Shown in pieces: positions 36,290 to 48,961 of a stretch of DNA of 64,000 nt. Every line of letters begins with the position of its first letter. The first letter of the stretch is position 1. The position numbers and the translations under genes are program-made. Origin of the DNA: Trema orientale (lineage: Eukaryota; Streptophyta; Magnoliopsida; Rosales; Cannabaceae); the NCBI GenBank assembly GCA_002914845.1, contig JXTC01000723.1, positions 15,736 through 79,735 on the forward strand, read 5' to 3'. The notes under the pieces were generated by a model that worked only from the letters and a program-made list of their open reading frames with translations, was not told where the DNA came from and made no database searches.

Positions 36290-38201
36290 ATCTCATGTGT
36301 CATATGAAATAAATATAGGCGTATTGTGCTGTAAAGGGGGGACTGAAAAAAAAAATGTCATTGATGCATCTTCATTTTACTTTTTCTCTCTCTCAAAGCT
36401 CTCTCCCGTGGCATTAACTCTCTCTCCCTTTATATCCTATGCACAGCAGCCAACACTTCATTTAACCTTTTTTTTTTTCTTCTTCTTTCGTCTTATTCTC
36501 ATTATCCTAGATACAAATCTGTCCGTTCATATGTTACATATATCGTATATAATTCTTCCTCTTTTATAAACATATAACCACTTAATAAATCTAAAGCCCT
36601 CATCCATATTCGTATAATATCCGATAAAGTCTATCAACTCTGTACATATATCGGTACATCCGTATACATATATTTATGTACTTATTATTATTTTTATGTA
36701 GGTTTTGGTAATACTGAGCTACTGATCCTATTATTTTTTTATTGTTCTAAATATTTGTAGAGTGCTGACTATATATACTATACTAACATTTAAATTCTGT
36801 ATTTTAAATACTCGCAGACCCGTGATTCTGAGTTTTTTTAGTAAGCTGGGTTGTAGCATATACGATCATTATTTGTAACCGTTCACATTAAATTCACTAG
36901 TTTTATTTTCTTTTATCTTTGACAATATGGCTGGAATCACTTGTGTTAAAGATCTAACTTTCTAATTATTATTATTTTTTTCAATATTGTTTATCTGAAT
37001 TTCTGACTATATGGACGGTATCACCTGCATCAGAAACACTTGCTATCTAACACGTGGTGATGGTTATTGAAACTACCCACACTTGTTTACTTGCAGGTTG
37101 AGCTGTCAAAGACGCCAATTATCTTCTAACATGTGGAATCGTATTGCTACAATTTTCCACATCCTTTTCTCTATTTCTACCACTATCTTGTTTATTATTA
37201 ATTAAGTGTTCTTACGTTTAATTGATTTTTCTCTAATTAAATTACAAAAAAAGTACCCTAGAACACCCTTCATTAAATAGGTGTTAAAAAGGCCATTTTT
37301 TAAATGGATCTGGAAAAAAAAGGGCCATGTCATATGAATACTGTGCTTATTGGGCTTAGGCGTATAGCCTTCTATGCAGTCCAACATGAATTGTCCAATT
37401 TCAACTTAAATTAGTCTAGTCAAGTATAACAGTGTGATTATTGACATAAGTTAACTCAGAGATCTTATGAGACATATATAGCTGGCTCCTAAATAATTAA
37501 ACGGGCTTCTTAATTGTTTAACTTTAGATCCATTCTATTAAATGTCTGAAATTGCACTCCAACTATCTATGCCTACTTTTTGGAATAATATCTCATGCTA
37601 TAATGATTTTTTCGCTAATTACTCCTTTATATAACATTATAAAGACATAACTATATATTTCTTGGTTTGTTCTTAGTGATTTATTTAACGATCATCAGTC
37701 AACATTTTCTGACTAGATTAATATTGACATGCTTAGGCCTAAGACTTATGATCAAGTACCGAAATCCACCGAGTTATATTATTTCACCAAATTTTATATT
37801 GTTAATTTTAATCATATAATTCAATAACTATGTTTTACTAAACAACAGAAAATATTGACCTCACTTATTTGCAATTCAAATAAAGCCATACTTGTGAATA
37901 TGTAATCATAGTTAACTCAATATTAAAAGTAAAGCTAATCACTGGCTATGAAATTCTTTTCCATTAACATTGTCAATCGAATTTCATTTATGATCTAATT
38001 TGATATAAGTCCCATTGCACCAGCAAACTTAAATTGACCAAGACAAGTCATACTTTTCCAAAGTCTGCCACAGTATTAATAAAGTGTCCAACTTTATTTA
38101 TATCGCTGCGAACCATAATTAATTAATTGTAAATTACTTATATCCATGTTTTATGTGAATCTACATTATAATCACAAAGATACACATATATATACAAATG
38201 T
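36290..38201. other. Gene-free region with LTR-like module
   Basis: No gene is seen. At 36920-37050 the words ATATGGCTGGAATCACTTGT and ATATGGACGGTATCACCTGC resemble modules inside the solo LTR near 30080-30160 (ATATGGCTGGTCTTACCGCC and ACATGGACGGTATCGCCTTC), which suggests a related LTR fragment. Confidence 0.4.
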
Positions 38202-38448
38202 GGACACCAATCCAATAGGTATTTTTTTTTTTTTTTTTTTACTTATGCATAGGTATCAATTTGGCCAATAAAAATTTTTTTTGCACATTTTTTTATATTA
38301 AAAAATAAGAGAGAGAAATAGCATTAATAATGTACGTCTTTTCATGCATATCATTATAACCGTTGGATCAATATTAGATTATGATCCAATGGTTAAAAAA
38401 AAAATACCTACACATAGGTAAAAAAATATACTTACTGGATTGGCAACC
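38202..38448. mobile_element. MITE, copy C of the three-copy family
   Basis: Ends GGACACCAATCCAATAGGTA and (minus strand) GGTTGCCAATCCAGTAAGTA; inner ACTTATGCATAGGT and ACCTACACATAGGT palindromes. TA-rich flanks hide the target duplication. Confidence 0.82.
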
Positions 38449-39195
38449 TATAAATATATATATATGTATATTTATATAATTAAATAGACCTTTATTCAAA
38501 TAATATTACGCACGACTAATAATGAAACAGTACTTTATTTTATTAATATGAAAATAATTACATAAAAATCATCTGCTTTTACGAGCTTTCTCCCATTTAT
38601 TTCAACATGTATTGTATTCAAATTTTTCTAAGCTGTATATACGTGCGATAGTTAGTGAGAAAGTTCTCCAAAAACTTTCTAAGCTGTAAAGGGACTCGGG
38701 TTGTCTGTTTACTGGGAAAGTTGCGGAGAAACTTGTAAACTGTAAAGAGAGGCTCTTGTTCTTACTGTGAGCTTGGAGGGTTGTAAAGCTTTCTCTTATT
38801 AGTTGACCAGGGACTTAGTCCTTGCCTTGGATGTAGGGTTGTTTCAGCAACCTGAACTAAACAAAACCTGGTTGCATTCGAATCTTACTCTGTTTCTTTA
38901 ATTTTCTTTGCTTGTTGTTGATTATGTTCTTTGATTAACTGAACTTTGTTCTAGAGATTAAAGAGGTTGAATCCTCACAGAAAATTTCATACATATAAAA
39001 TACATAAATCTGGGAGAAACTATCATTTATGGACATTATATAGCCTCAGTAGTTTATCTACTCACCTTAATCCTGCATTTGAGTTCTGAAGGTTGGATGT
39101 TTTACAACAAAAAGAGAAGATATAAAAAGCAAATAGAAGTAATACATGCATGATCAAATTTGAGGGAAGAAAAGGTCTTAAAAGGTTGATACAGA

Positions 39196-42100
39196 TCATT
39201 TGCGTTTTAGCACAAGAAAGAGCTGAGTTCCTCCTTCCTTGTAGATTGGCTGAAGATGGTCCGAAAGCTCCTCAGTTTTCTTGTAAAATCTATCGAAGAG
39301 ATCATCAACAATCTCACTTCCAAAATGTTTGCTGATTATAACCTCCATTGATGCTCTTAGGTGCATAGTAAGTGCATGTCCAGTGACTTGATCATTATCA
39401 ATACTTGATATGGGCTTCTTTAACTCCATTCTCTCAATTTTAAAACACCCATTTCCTTCTATGAATTTTATCATCTCATCTGGAGAGACAGCGTACACAG
39501 GAATGTTGAATGAGTCCACTTGATCTTCACTGACAAATCCCTGCAATAATTAAAGATTGGTCATTATTTAGTGTTCTAAACAATTGCTACGAAAATTCAG
39601 AGAGATTTTAATATATAATATTATGAAAAAAAATACCTTATATTGCTAGTGAGAATTCTTAAGAGCCGTTGAATTTTCATCAGATTGTGTAAACTATATA
39701 TGTGATGTGATTATGTTATGATCCCAGTTTTTCCAAAACGTGCGCTCTCAACAGGTTGTCCTACTACAGATTTCTAAAATGCTAGAAATCAAAAGGGTTT
39801 ATGTCATATAATCTCACACTTCACTTTATCGTCTTGGAAGTGAATATCCCAAACCAAATTACATGCAAATTAAGTGACTATAAAGTAATGAGATCCGACT
39901 TTTTGTATGAAAAATGATCCAGCGGAATATATAGGTGACTTACATCATTTGCCATATCCACGAGAGAGGATCCCAGAATGTCAAACAGCACACACAAAGG
40001 CAACCGAGACAGAGGGACACCATGTGGGATCGAAGGCATTATCAACACCATCAAACCTCCAACCACAAGCTCCTTAGCTCTGGCATCCAAGAACTTTTCC
40101 ATGTCCTTAGCAAATTGAGTTGCATAAGCTTGGCGAACTTCATCAGGGGAATTTGCGTAATGAGCTCTCCCTCGGTTCCACGCTGGAGAGGTCTTGTCGA
40201 GTAACTCCTCGGGCAGCTTGGAGAGCCACTGTAATGCATATGAAGAATGGATAAAGTGGAGTGAGGAGTTGGGGAACAAACGACCATGGAAAGACCCTGG
40301 TACACCAGCTGCAAAGTAAGGCCTTTCGGAGGGGAGAGATGAGAAAAGGGTATTGAAATCATTGGTGACTTGATCATTGAAGAAGACTTGGAATTCAAGC
40401 ATTTGAGACGAAGAGAAATGATGGCCTTGAGATTGTTGGTACTTGTGTTGAACGACTTCTAGTATGTTTTTCATGGCAGAGAAGGTGTTTGGTCCAACTG
40501 AACATCCCAAGTCAGCTATGCGAAATATAGTGTTCTTTGATGATGTAGAGAATAATTCGTTTAAGTCAAGCTTCTCTGCAACTGCATTATGGATCATAGA
40601 CCTTGCAACGTTTGTAGCTGCTTTCTGCAATTTTTTTTTTTCCACGGAATAAATCAATAAAAAATTTTAAACTAAGAAACAAAATGAATAAAGTTTTTGA
40701 ACACAGTTTTCTTTACTTGGTTTTGGTATGTTGTGCATTGTTAATGCCTATGAAGCAATAAAATGTCCTAAAAATTCAGTACGGTGGAATGAAGCTGAAG
40801 AGTAATTTCATAATTAATTACTTACCTATTATGCTTTAAATGCTAGAATAAAATAGGTGACTCAAAAGGAAGTACTAAGTTGTCCTTGAATTTTAGTAAA
40901 AGAGAAATTTTGTAGGAGGGTAAGAAAAATAATGTATCAGTAGTGAACATCTTTAAATTGTCACAACGTCATTAGATTTGTAATTTTTATTCTTTGATTT
41001 GGATTTGATTTTGATAGGATATGATTTGATTTCTGATATTTTCACTACGACAAACATACAGGGAAGAAGGTTAGTATTTCAAAAATAATGACAGTTAATT
41101 AGGAAGAATTCGCTGAAGAGATCATTTGATATTTATTCATATGGACATTAAAAAACAGAAACTGATGGCACAAGAATATGCTAAAAAAATTAGCAAAACG
41201 AAGTTGGGATAAAGAGGTGGCATGGAGTTTTATGTGTTTAATCTAAGTAGTTCAGTCTACCAGTTGGGGACGTTAAGAAGTAAAAACAGTGAGGAACATG
41301 TTCATGATTACTTTCACAATTACTGCTAATAAAACTATCCCTCACACAGAAAAAACATATAGATATATATATATATATATATGCACGAATGTTGTGTTAA
41401 TATATATACTTCCCAATAATCTGCAAGTTTCATAAATTTAACTAAAACTATTGACTGGTCAAAATATTTTTCAAGCCCACAAAATCCAAGATTAATTACT
41501 CACGACATGTAAAACTAATTTGGGAATTCTAGGGTAAGGTATAGTCCTAACCTTATGAGGGATGCACACCTGATGGGACGACTATTGACCTTTTGGTGAT
41601 AAAAGACTCAATACTTTTCGTAAAAAAGACCTTTATTTTTATTCCACCTATATAAAATAATTACTTAAATTCTTTAACGGTAAACATATTTCAAAATCAC
41701 ATGTTTGAACAAAAAAAAAAAAAAACTAGTGCTCATTAGCCATCAAACTTCTTCCTCCCAAAAAAAAAAATTAAATAAATAGAACTTTCTAGGACTTGGA
41801 TTATTTTTCTAATTGGACTTCTCTTTCATGGGTTTTGATAAATTTGGGCCAATAGGTGCTTCAAATAGTTAGATTCCATATTGATAGACTTGGATCAAGT
41901 TTTGGGCTGAACTTCAATTGATGGTGTTGGACTTTGATTTTGAAGTTGGGTCTAAAATAAGTTTATTTTTTGGAAAATGACACGGAGTATGGGTTTTTTA
42001 AAAATAATGACAAAAATACGACTTGATCTATTTAATTACTTTTATGTACGACCCAAGAAAAATTATTTCTATTTTATATGGTCGAACACCTAGAAAAGCT

Positions 42101-45100
42101 TTATTAATTATAAAGTTATATAAAAGAACTAAAACCAAAAGCTGGTCTAGTATTTAGGCAAGAATAGATCCATAACTTGGACTTGGGTTCAAATCTCCGT
42201 ATCCTTATTTTTTTTTATGTCATTTTCTTTTTGTTCATTTTTTTCTTTTTTAAATTCATTTTTAAAAGNNNNNNNNNNNNCACTTTTAAATTTCAATCCA
42301 CCATTGAATTTTCATGAGTTTCACTTTGTCTTTTTTCTTATTATTTTCTTTATTTATTTTTATTTTTTATTTTCTCTTTTTAAATTCATCTTCTTTTCTT
42401 TCTTTTTTCTTTATTTATTTTTCTTTTTTCATATTCTCGTTTTAAATTCTTTTTTTTTTTTCATATTGAACCTTACTACTATTTTCTTTTTAGCTTTTAT
42501 TTTTTTTCCCCCATTTTCAATCTACTATTTAAGTTTCTCTAGTTACCAGTGTGGTTGCCGAAAACTATTTACCAATTAATATAGAAACTAGAAACTACTT
42601 TTTCTAATTATTTTCAACTATTTGGTATAGTTTTCAAAATTCAATAATTAAGAAGTAGAAACTAGAAACCAAATTAGTTTCTAACTAATTTTACTAAGAT
42701 ATTTACTGATAGAAACTAAAGGAGAAAAAAGGGAAAAAAAAGTAATATCTTATGTATCTTTAAAAAAAAAGGTAAAAATCAAATTTAGAAAAAAAAGAAA
42801 GAAAAATAAATATTTACTTTAAAAAAAATAAAAGAAATTATGTTAGAATAACAAAGAAAAATAAAAATCAAATTTGTTTGCAAGTAGAAACTGGATTGTT
42901 TTACTTACATCCATGGCATTCTACTAAGAGGAAACCAAAATAGTTTCCAGAAAACCTTTGTAGTTTCCTTTGATTTACTTACATATAAGGTATTTTGCTA
43001 AAAGAAAATCAAATTGGTTTCCAAGAAATATTTATGGTTTCCTGTGATTTCCTTATGTACATGGTATTTTCCTAAAAGAAAACCAAACTAGTTTCCAGAA
43101 AACCGTTGTGGTTTCTTGTGATTTACTTATATACAGTATTTCTCTAAAAGGAAACCAAACTAGTTTTCTGGAAACCTTTGTGGTTTCTCATAATTTACAT
43201 ACATGGTATTCAGCTAAAAGGAAACTAAACTAATTTCTTGAAAACCTTTGTGATAACATATGATTTACTTACATACAGGGCATTCTGTTAAAAGGAAACC
43301 AAATAGTTTCCTGTGATTTACTTATATACAGGGCATTCTGCTAAAAAGAAAATAAACTGGTTTCTAAGAATGGTTTACTTATGTATAAGGTATTCTATTA
43401 AACCTTTATGGTTTCCTGTAATTTGCTTATATATAGGGCATTCTGCTAAAACGAAACTAAACTAGTTTCCAGGAAATCTTTGTAGTTTCTTGTGATTTAT
43501 TTACATACAAGACATTCTGCTAAAATGAAATCAAACTGGTTTCTTGGAAGCCTATGTGGTTTCTTAGAAACGTTTGTAGTTTTCAGGAAACCTTTGTGGT
43601 TTCCTGTAATTTACTTATATATAGGAAAATTTTTGTTACTTTAATTACTAAAAACTAGAAACTTAATTATCTGGTTATCGAGAAATCAAATTGTTAAGAT
43701 TTTTTATTTTTTTGGTTAAGGAAATAGTTATTAGTTTTTCTTGAAACTAAAAGCAAACTAAATTGATTTCTATGAGTAACCAGAAACTACTCTAATAGTT
43801 GGTTACTAATTTGGTTAGTAACGAGAAACTAGTCTGGTTATTGAGAAATCAAATTAGTTATTTTTTAAAATGGAATAGTTACTAACTGCAATTGAGATCT
43901 AAAATCAACCAAAAGCAAATTAAATTAGTTTCTACGAGTAACCAGAAACCACTCTAATAATTGGTTATTAATTTGGTTAGTAACGAGAAACTATTCAGAT
44001 TATTGAGAAATCAAATTAGTTATTTTTTTTAAAAATAGAATAGTTACTGACTACTATTGAAATCTAAAATCAAATTAGCTACTAGTATTGATTTTAATAT
44101 TAATTTGAAACCAATTTAGAAGTAATATTATTTTTTGAAACTAGAAACTAATATTAGAAATTATTTTCTGAGAAACCAAATTGGTTACTATTAATAACAA
44201 TATGCAAAGAAACTATTAACCAGTAACAATAAACTATAGTAACATAAAAAAAATTGCTATTAGTAATATAACAGTTTCTTTAAAAAAACATCCAACAAAA
44301 AAGAAAGAATGAAAAATATATTCTCCACATTTGTTAGAGATTACATGGAAAAGAAATTGTTTCTAATATCTCTAAGTAGGAAAAAAAGGAGTAGATTTTT
44401 TTTTAATTATAAGAGGAGGAAGAACAAGGGAAAAAAAATTAATATGAGAAATAAAAAATTACAGAAAAAACAAAAAAATGAAAAAAAACCCAACAAAAAA
44501 AAAAGAAAAGTTAAAAGGAAAACAAAAGAATTAAATAAAATAAAAGTGAAGCAAATAAAAAGGGATAAATAATTAAAATAATAAAAGAAAAAAAAAGCAA
44601 AAAAAGAATAAAAGAAAAAGGGTAAAGGAAATAAAAGACCCAAAAGACTAAGATGTGAAACTATAAAGGAAAATAAAAGAAGTAAATAAAATAAAAGTGG
44701 AGCAAATAAATAATTAAAATTGTAAAAGAAGCTAAGAGGAAAANAAATAAAAAAAGATAAATAATTAAAATTGTAAAAGAAGCTAAGAGGAAAAAAAAAA
44801 TTAAATAAAATAAAAGTGGAGCAAATAAAAAAAGATAAATAATTAAATTAGTAAAAGAAAAAAAACGAAAAAAAGAATAAAAGAAAAAGGGAAAAACGTA
44901 AAGGAAATGAAAGACCCAAAAGAATAAGATGTGAAACTATAAAGGAAAATAAAAGAATTAAATAAAATAAAAGTGGAGTAAATCAAAAAGGATAAATAAT
45001 TAAAATAGTAAAAGAAAAAAAAAACGAAAAAAAAGAATAAATGCAAAAAGGAAAAACATAAAGGAAATAAAAGACCCAAACGACTAAGATGTGAAACTAT

Positions 45101-46877
45101 AATGATTTGAACAGTTTGAACGCTTAACTTGGGGAAAAGGGCCTTATCTAAAGTGAGGAAACCACTAGACTAATGACCATTTTAATCAATTTTATCAAAA
45201 TATGAATTTACACAAAATGCTACCGCATCTTTCAGACATAATATTTAGTAAAATGATACTTTAGATCATGCAAAATTTTAATTCTTTTTTAGAGGTCGTA
45301 TTTTTTGTATTCGTTTTGAAAAAATAGGTAAAAGTGTCCAAAAACCCTTCTCTTTAACACGTTGAACTACCCTTTTCAACCTTAGATTTCACCTACAAGT
45401 TCGGTTAAGATTGAGCTTCTTCAATTGATCCGGTCGAATATTTACATTTTCTTAGCTTTTGGAAACAAAAATATTTCCAGATATTTCTCCGTAAGTTTTT
45501 TCTAAAAACCAACCAAAAAAAAGATAATATTCAAATAAGCTGAAAGTAAATAGGAAAAAAAAAAGAGCAGAATTTGAAAAGAAGTTAGATCTCAACCAAT
45601 AATGGTCATACTTATTTTGTGCAAACTTTCACCCTAAAGATAGAAAATCTCAAAGTTGTTGGAGATTATTCCAAATATTATTCGTGAGTAAAACATCACA
45701 CAAAACTAATTTGATCTCATATTAGATTATAATATATTTATTAACTTCATCCCTTCTAAAGAAGATCAATAAAAAACAAATCGAAGAATATGTTTACGGA
45801 GTACCATTCTATAATATACGTGAGAAAATTGATGGGTTTACAATGACTTTTTTAAGAATTATAATTAGGTGTAAAGTAATAGATTAATATTTTTAATTTT
45901 TAAAGGGGTTAATACAGTGTAGCTCGGAGTACCTTAACTCCAAGTTTACCTTCAAAAAAAATGTTTGCGACACTCTTGTAAATATAAGAACCTAATTGCC
46001 AAGGAATTCAAATAATTCAGAGACCATATTTTCAATTCACAACAAATTCACGAGGCAGACATGACAAAACTCCATAAAACATTATAGAGATTAGACAAAA
46101 GATTGTTTATGAAAAATTATATTTGTATAAGTTTTTTTTTCTTTGTTTTTTCTAAGTGTGGGCATAATTAATTTTAAAAGTGTTATATGTATATATATAT
46201 ATTTTTAAGAAAAGTGTTATATGAAAAAAATTTTCACAAAATCTAAGGGGATGATGCCAGTGGACCCTTCTCCCTCCGCCCGTGACCACAATATTCCCCA
46301 ACATAGATATGCAGTATTTATAGATTTTTTGTGCAACAATATTGAGCAATGCTACGTGATATTAGTAGTGTCCAACACTATAATGACGTGTTAGTCTGTT
46401 ATTGAGTGATTCTAATTAATGAATTAGGTCCCGCATAAGTACTCTTTGAAGTGTAATTATAATTAATCAGTTATAAACTGACACATCATATGGTATTGGA
46501 CACCATATGGTACCAGATAGCATTATTTCAAAATATTTTCCCACATTTATGATTGTTAGAGAAAAAGAAAAGAAAAAAAAAAGACTATGACTAATGAACT
46601 TCTGGGGAATTTTGAGACGAAAATCAACACATATATACCAACTTGAGTAAGCATATACACTTCAAAACACTGATCAAATGCCCGAACTGAAGTACAGCCA
46701 TATAGATTAATTTCCCAACAGTTAATTAGAAAACGAGATATAGTTCAATATAACAGGGTAAAAAAATTGATATTTGAATGAAGAAACCTGGAAGTAGGAG
46801 TTCTTGGTGTAGCTGTAAGTTCCATCTCCACCGTTCATTGGGTATGATTCTGGCACTGCATCTGTGTTGTTGTTCAT
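39196..46877 (-). CDS. SABATH-family carboxyl methyltransferase, three exons
   Basis: S-adenosylmethionine-dependent methyl transfer to the carboxyl of a small acid; cytosolic family that includes salicylate, jasmonate, indole-acetate and loganate methyltransferases. Exons on the minus strand: 46877-46788 (30 codons), 40624-39944 (227 codons), 39540-39196 (114 codons plus stop), phase 0 at both joins, 371 residues, the usual family size. Exon 1 has the PMNGGDGTYSY...NSYFQ start typical of the family; Q30 corresponds to the Gln that contacts substrate carboxylate in characterised members. RIADLGCSVGPNT (65-77) is the SAM-binding motif. FFND (111-114), NDFN (118-121) and GVPGSF (137-142) follow. 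The aromatic-site segment SSYALQW (157-163) has Gln where many members have His or Met before Trp. The overall look, including VDSFNIPVY and LFLVLKRK at the end, is nearest in memory to loganate methyltransferase-like members, but substrate cannot be read from sequence. Intron 1 is 6163 bases, unusual for this family. Exon 1 assignment rests on frame, donor (CAG|GTTTCTT) and the same arrangement in the pseudogene copy. Confidence 0.88.
39541..39943 (-). other. Intron 2 of the SABATH gene
   Basis: Donor GAT|GTAAGT and acceptor TTGCAG|GGATTT; 403 bases; alignable with intron 2 of the pseudogene. Confidence 0.9.
42891..43625. repeat. Minisatellite, about 75-base period
   Basis: About nine diverged units of the order TTTACTTACATACAGGGCAT, TCTGCTAAAAGGAAACCAAA, CTAGTTTCCAGGAAACCTTT, GTGGTTTCCTGTGA. 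Each unit carries an inverted AAACC/GGTTT pair. Confidence 0.8.
43773..44100. repeat. Two-copy tandem repeat, about 165-base period
   Basis: GAGTAACCAGAAACYACTCT, TTGGTTAGTAACGAGAAACT and TTGAGAAATCAAATTAGTTA occur in order in both copies (about 43773 and 43938). Confidence 0.75.
44500..45085. repeat. A-rich tandem block
   Basis: Repeated GGAAATAAAAGACCC, AAGATGTGAAACTATAAAGG and AAATAAAATAAAAGTGGAGC in order, roughly three copies of uneven length. Open frames on both strands here (44309-44643, 44843-45079) are lysine- or phenylalanine-rich low-complexity artefacts. Confidence 0.75.
46344..46527. mobile_element. MITE with AATGCTA ends, about 185 bases
   Basis: The left AATGCTACGTGATATTAGTA...GTGTCCAACAC is inverse to the right TGGTGTCCAATACC...ATAATGCTATCTGGTACC (minus strand reading). 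The inverted match continues through GTTAGTCTGTTATTGA / GTCAGTTTATAACTGA toward the centre. It lies in intron 1, close to exon 1 of the intact SABATH gene. Confidence 0.7.
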
Positions 46878-47250
46878 CTTCAACTCCTCTCTGATATCTT
46901 ACCCCTTTTTTTCCTCGTCAACAAATATTGATGAAGAGTTATACACATATATACGTATATACAATCTACAAATATATATTGCAACACATGTACAGTACAG
47001 GTAAGACTAATGTGCTTTCCCTGAATAATATGTCCACACATTCAAACATTAGACTTATTAGTTTTAAATAATGTTTTTTATTTTCACAAAAAAAAAAAAA
47101 AGAAAAGTCAAAAAGAAAAATGTATGGTTTTGACTATTGCAATTTTTTTTTCTTTTTTAAGATTACGTCATAAGGAGAATAATCTTGGGCAACAAAAGTC
47201 TCACCATACTGCTCCCCAGGGATATTTTCTTTTTCTACCAACCAATAAAA
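46878..47250 (-). promoter_or_regulatory. Probable promoter region of the SABATH gene
   Basis: The immediate upstream flank is conserved in order with the pseudogene flank (30972-31300). TATATATT/TATATAC words about 65-115 bases upstream of the ATG on the minus strand could serve as a TATA box. No specific factor site is claimed. Confidence 0.4.
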
Positions 47251-48961
47251 AAAGAAACAAAATAGAAAAAACCCCTATTTTATTTGAGTACTATATGGAT
47301 TTATGAGGTTTTATGGATGATTATTCACTGTTCTCGTAAAAGAAAATACTGTGCCTTAGCGGTCCAACCGTGTTCGAAATATGAATGAGCAGTATTGTAC
47401 AGTCCATCATTCTGGGACAGTACATAAGGTACATGAATACAAGTTCTGACCTCTGCATGCAGGTCTGGATTTTAATGTTAAGTTCTATACTCTTTTAATA
47501 TGTGGTGCTAATTAGTATAATGGTCGTGTAATACTCAAATTAAAATACAGACTTGTTACTAACAATAGAAAATAGTCAACTACTCTATCATTTTGTTTTA
47601 GACACATTCATGTAATTATAAAGTTTTACTCTCCCATCAAAGGATATGTAAGTCAAGCAGCACAACATTGACTAACCTACTTATCAGTATGTATACATTT
47701 CAAGGCGCAGCATAACATTGACTAATCTATTATAGTATATCAAATAATAATATGCAGCAATATCTGTTTTACGTAGCCACTAGCTTCTTATTGAGACGAA
47801 ACAAAAATATGCAATATGCCTTCTTCAATTATTTTTTTTAATATTTGTTACTGCCAAAAGTCTGGGTTCTAGAATTTAGACCATGTAACCAAAGCCAAGA
47901 ATACGAAGAAAAAATAATTAATAACGAATCAGTTGCTTAAAAATTGTCAAATTAAGCAGGCGCGCTCATTGATTTATTAGTCTACTTATTGTTCTTCAGA
48001 CTTAATTCTGAACAGCAAATAAACTCTAGAACTTATAACTACCGGTAAAGAAAAATCTCAAATAAGATCACCATTAGTTTTTGAACGATCAGAATTTCCT
48101 AAATAAGCTGAGAGTGAGTTACTGTGTTAAACTGTAAGCCTTGTAATTAGTATGTGAAGCTAGTACTATAGCATTGCCCAATTATAAAAGAATCCTTTAA
48201 CCAGTTTCATGTATGGGCGTTCTTAAACCCAAGGGGTCTACTTATATATGGCCTTATGATGATAAAAGACTCTTATTAAATTTTATCAAAACTAACCCTC
48301 AATGTCATATCATCTATCAATATTTGTGTGATTATGTTCTAGATCAATTTATCTTTCTCTACTTAATACTTTTATTGGATAAATCTAGAGTGTTTGCTTA
48401 GATAATCTAATAGGAAGAATTGGCTTGTCTAAATAATCTAAAATCTAAGGAAAGAATAAGATAATTGTGCGTTTATGGATTATCTAGGATTGATAACTTT
48501 GATAGATAATTAGGTATATGAAATTTGGTAATTGAATTAGTATGATTATTTAGTGGTGGAGAATTAGACCTTAACTTGTTTTTTTTTTTTTTAATATATT
48601 TTTGCACTTGCTGGTTTAGTTATTAGTTTTTATTTTATAAGTAATCCCCCTTTCATCTGTAGGATTAGTAGTTTATTAGTTAGATTAATTCCTCGTGAGA
48701 TCAACATTTCTTACCACCGTACTAGGTTATACCAAGTTACGAGGTTAAGCTAGGATAGAAATAGGAAGATTAATTGATTTAGTCTTCTACCAACCCACCA
48801 ACAAACCACTCCCATAAATCTTCATCAGAATTAGAGTTAGAAAAGGCAAGTTGTCATCATCAAATGTAGTTTTTTGGACCTCTGATATAGTTTAGATTTA
48901 GATATATTTTTTTTGATAGTGATCAAATTTAATTTTGAACTTTAGTTGAATATTTTCGACC
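47251..48961. other. AT-rich gene-free region
   Basis: No gene, tandem array or complete mobile element is seen. Confidence 0.4.

Larger units (their letters stand above)
41960..45330. mobile_element. Composite repeat-rich element with tRNA-like arm sequences
   Basis: The left arm (41985-42200) and right arm (45110-45330, inverse) share an ACAAAAATACGAC word and each contain an A-box/B-box-like pair. Between them are a T-rich block with a 12-N gap, GGTTACTAATTTGG-type degenerate repeats (42540-42720, 43650-44250), a minisatellite (42891-43625) and an A-rich tandem block (44400-45080). The order (GTAAC-type repeats, A-rich block, tRNA-like arm) parallels 18893-21340 in the pseudogene intron. 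The inverted-repeat ends are weak, so the borders are approximate. Confidence 0.45.
40625..46787 (-). other. Giant intron 1 of the SABATH gene (6.2 kb)
   Basis: Donor CAG|GTTTCTTC at 46787 and acceptor TTGCAG at 40625. The end next to exon 2 (40625-40810), a middle block (41215-41500) and the end next to exon 1 (46590-46787) all have counterparts in the pseudogene intron in the same order. The rest is repeats: a composite element at 41960-45330 and a MITE at 46344-46527. A TA microsatellite lies at 41362-41384. Confidence 0.8.

Noticed and set aside
35760..36307. Possible GC-rich gene at 35.8-36.3 kb
   Set aside because: Overlapping frames on both strands without domain or splice structure; the layout matches LTR-like sequence seen again near 54.4 kb.
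42143..42195. Functional tRNA gene
   Set aside because: Only box-like words are present; no foldable acceptor stem or complete cloverleaf could be read.
44309..45079. Lys-rich (+) and Phe-rich (-) open frames
   Set aside because: Artefacts of the A-rich tandem block.
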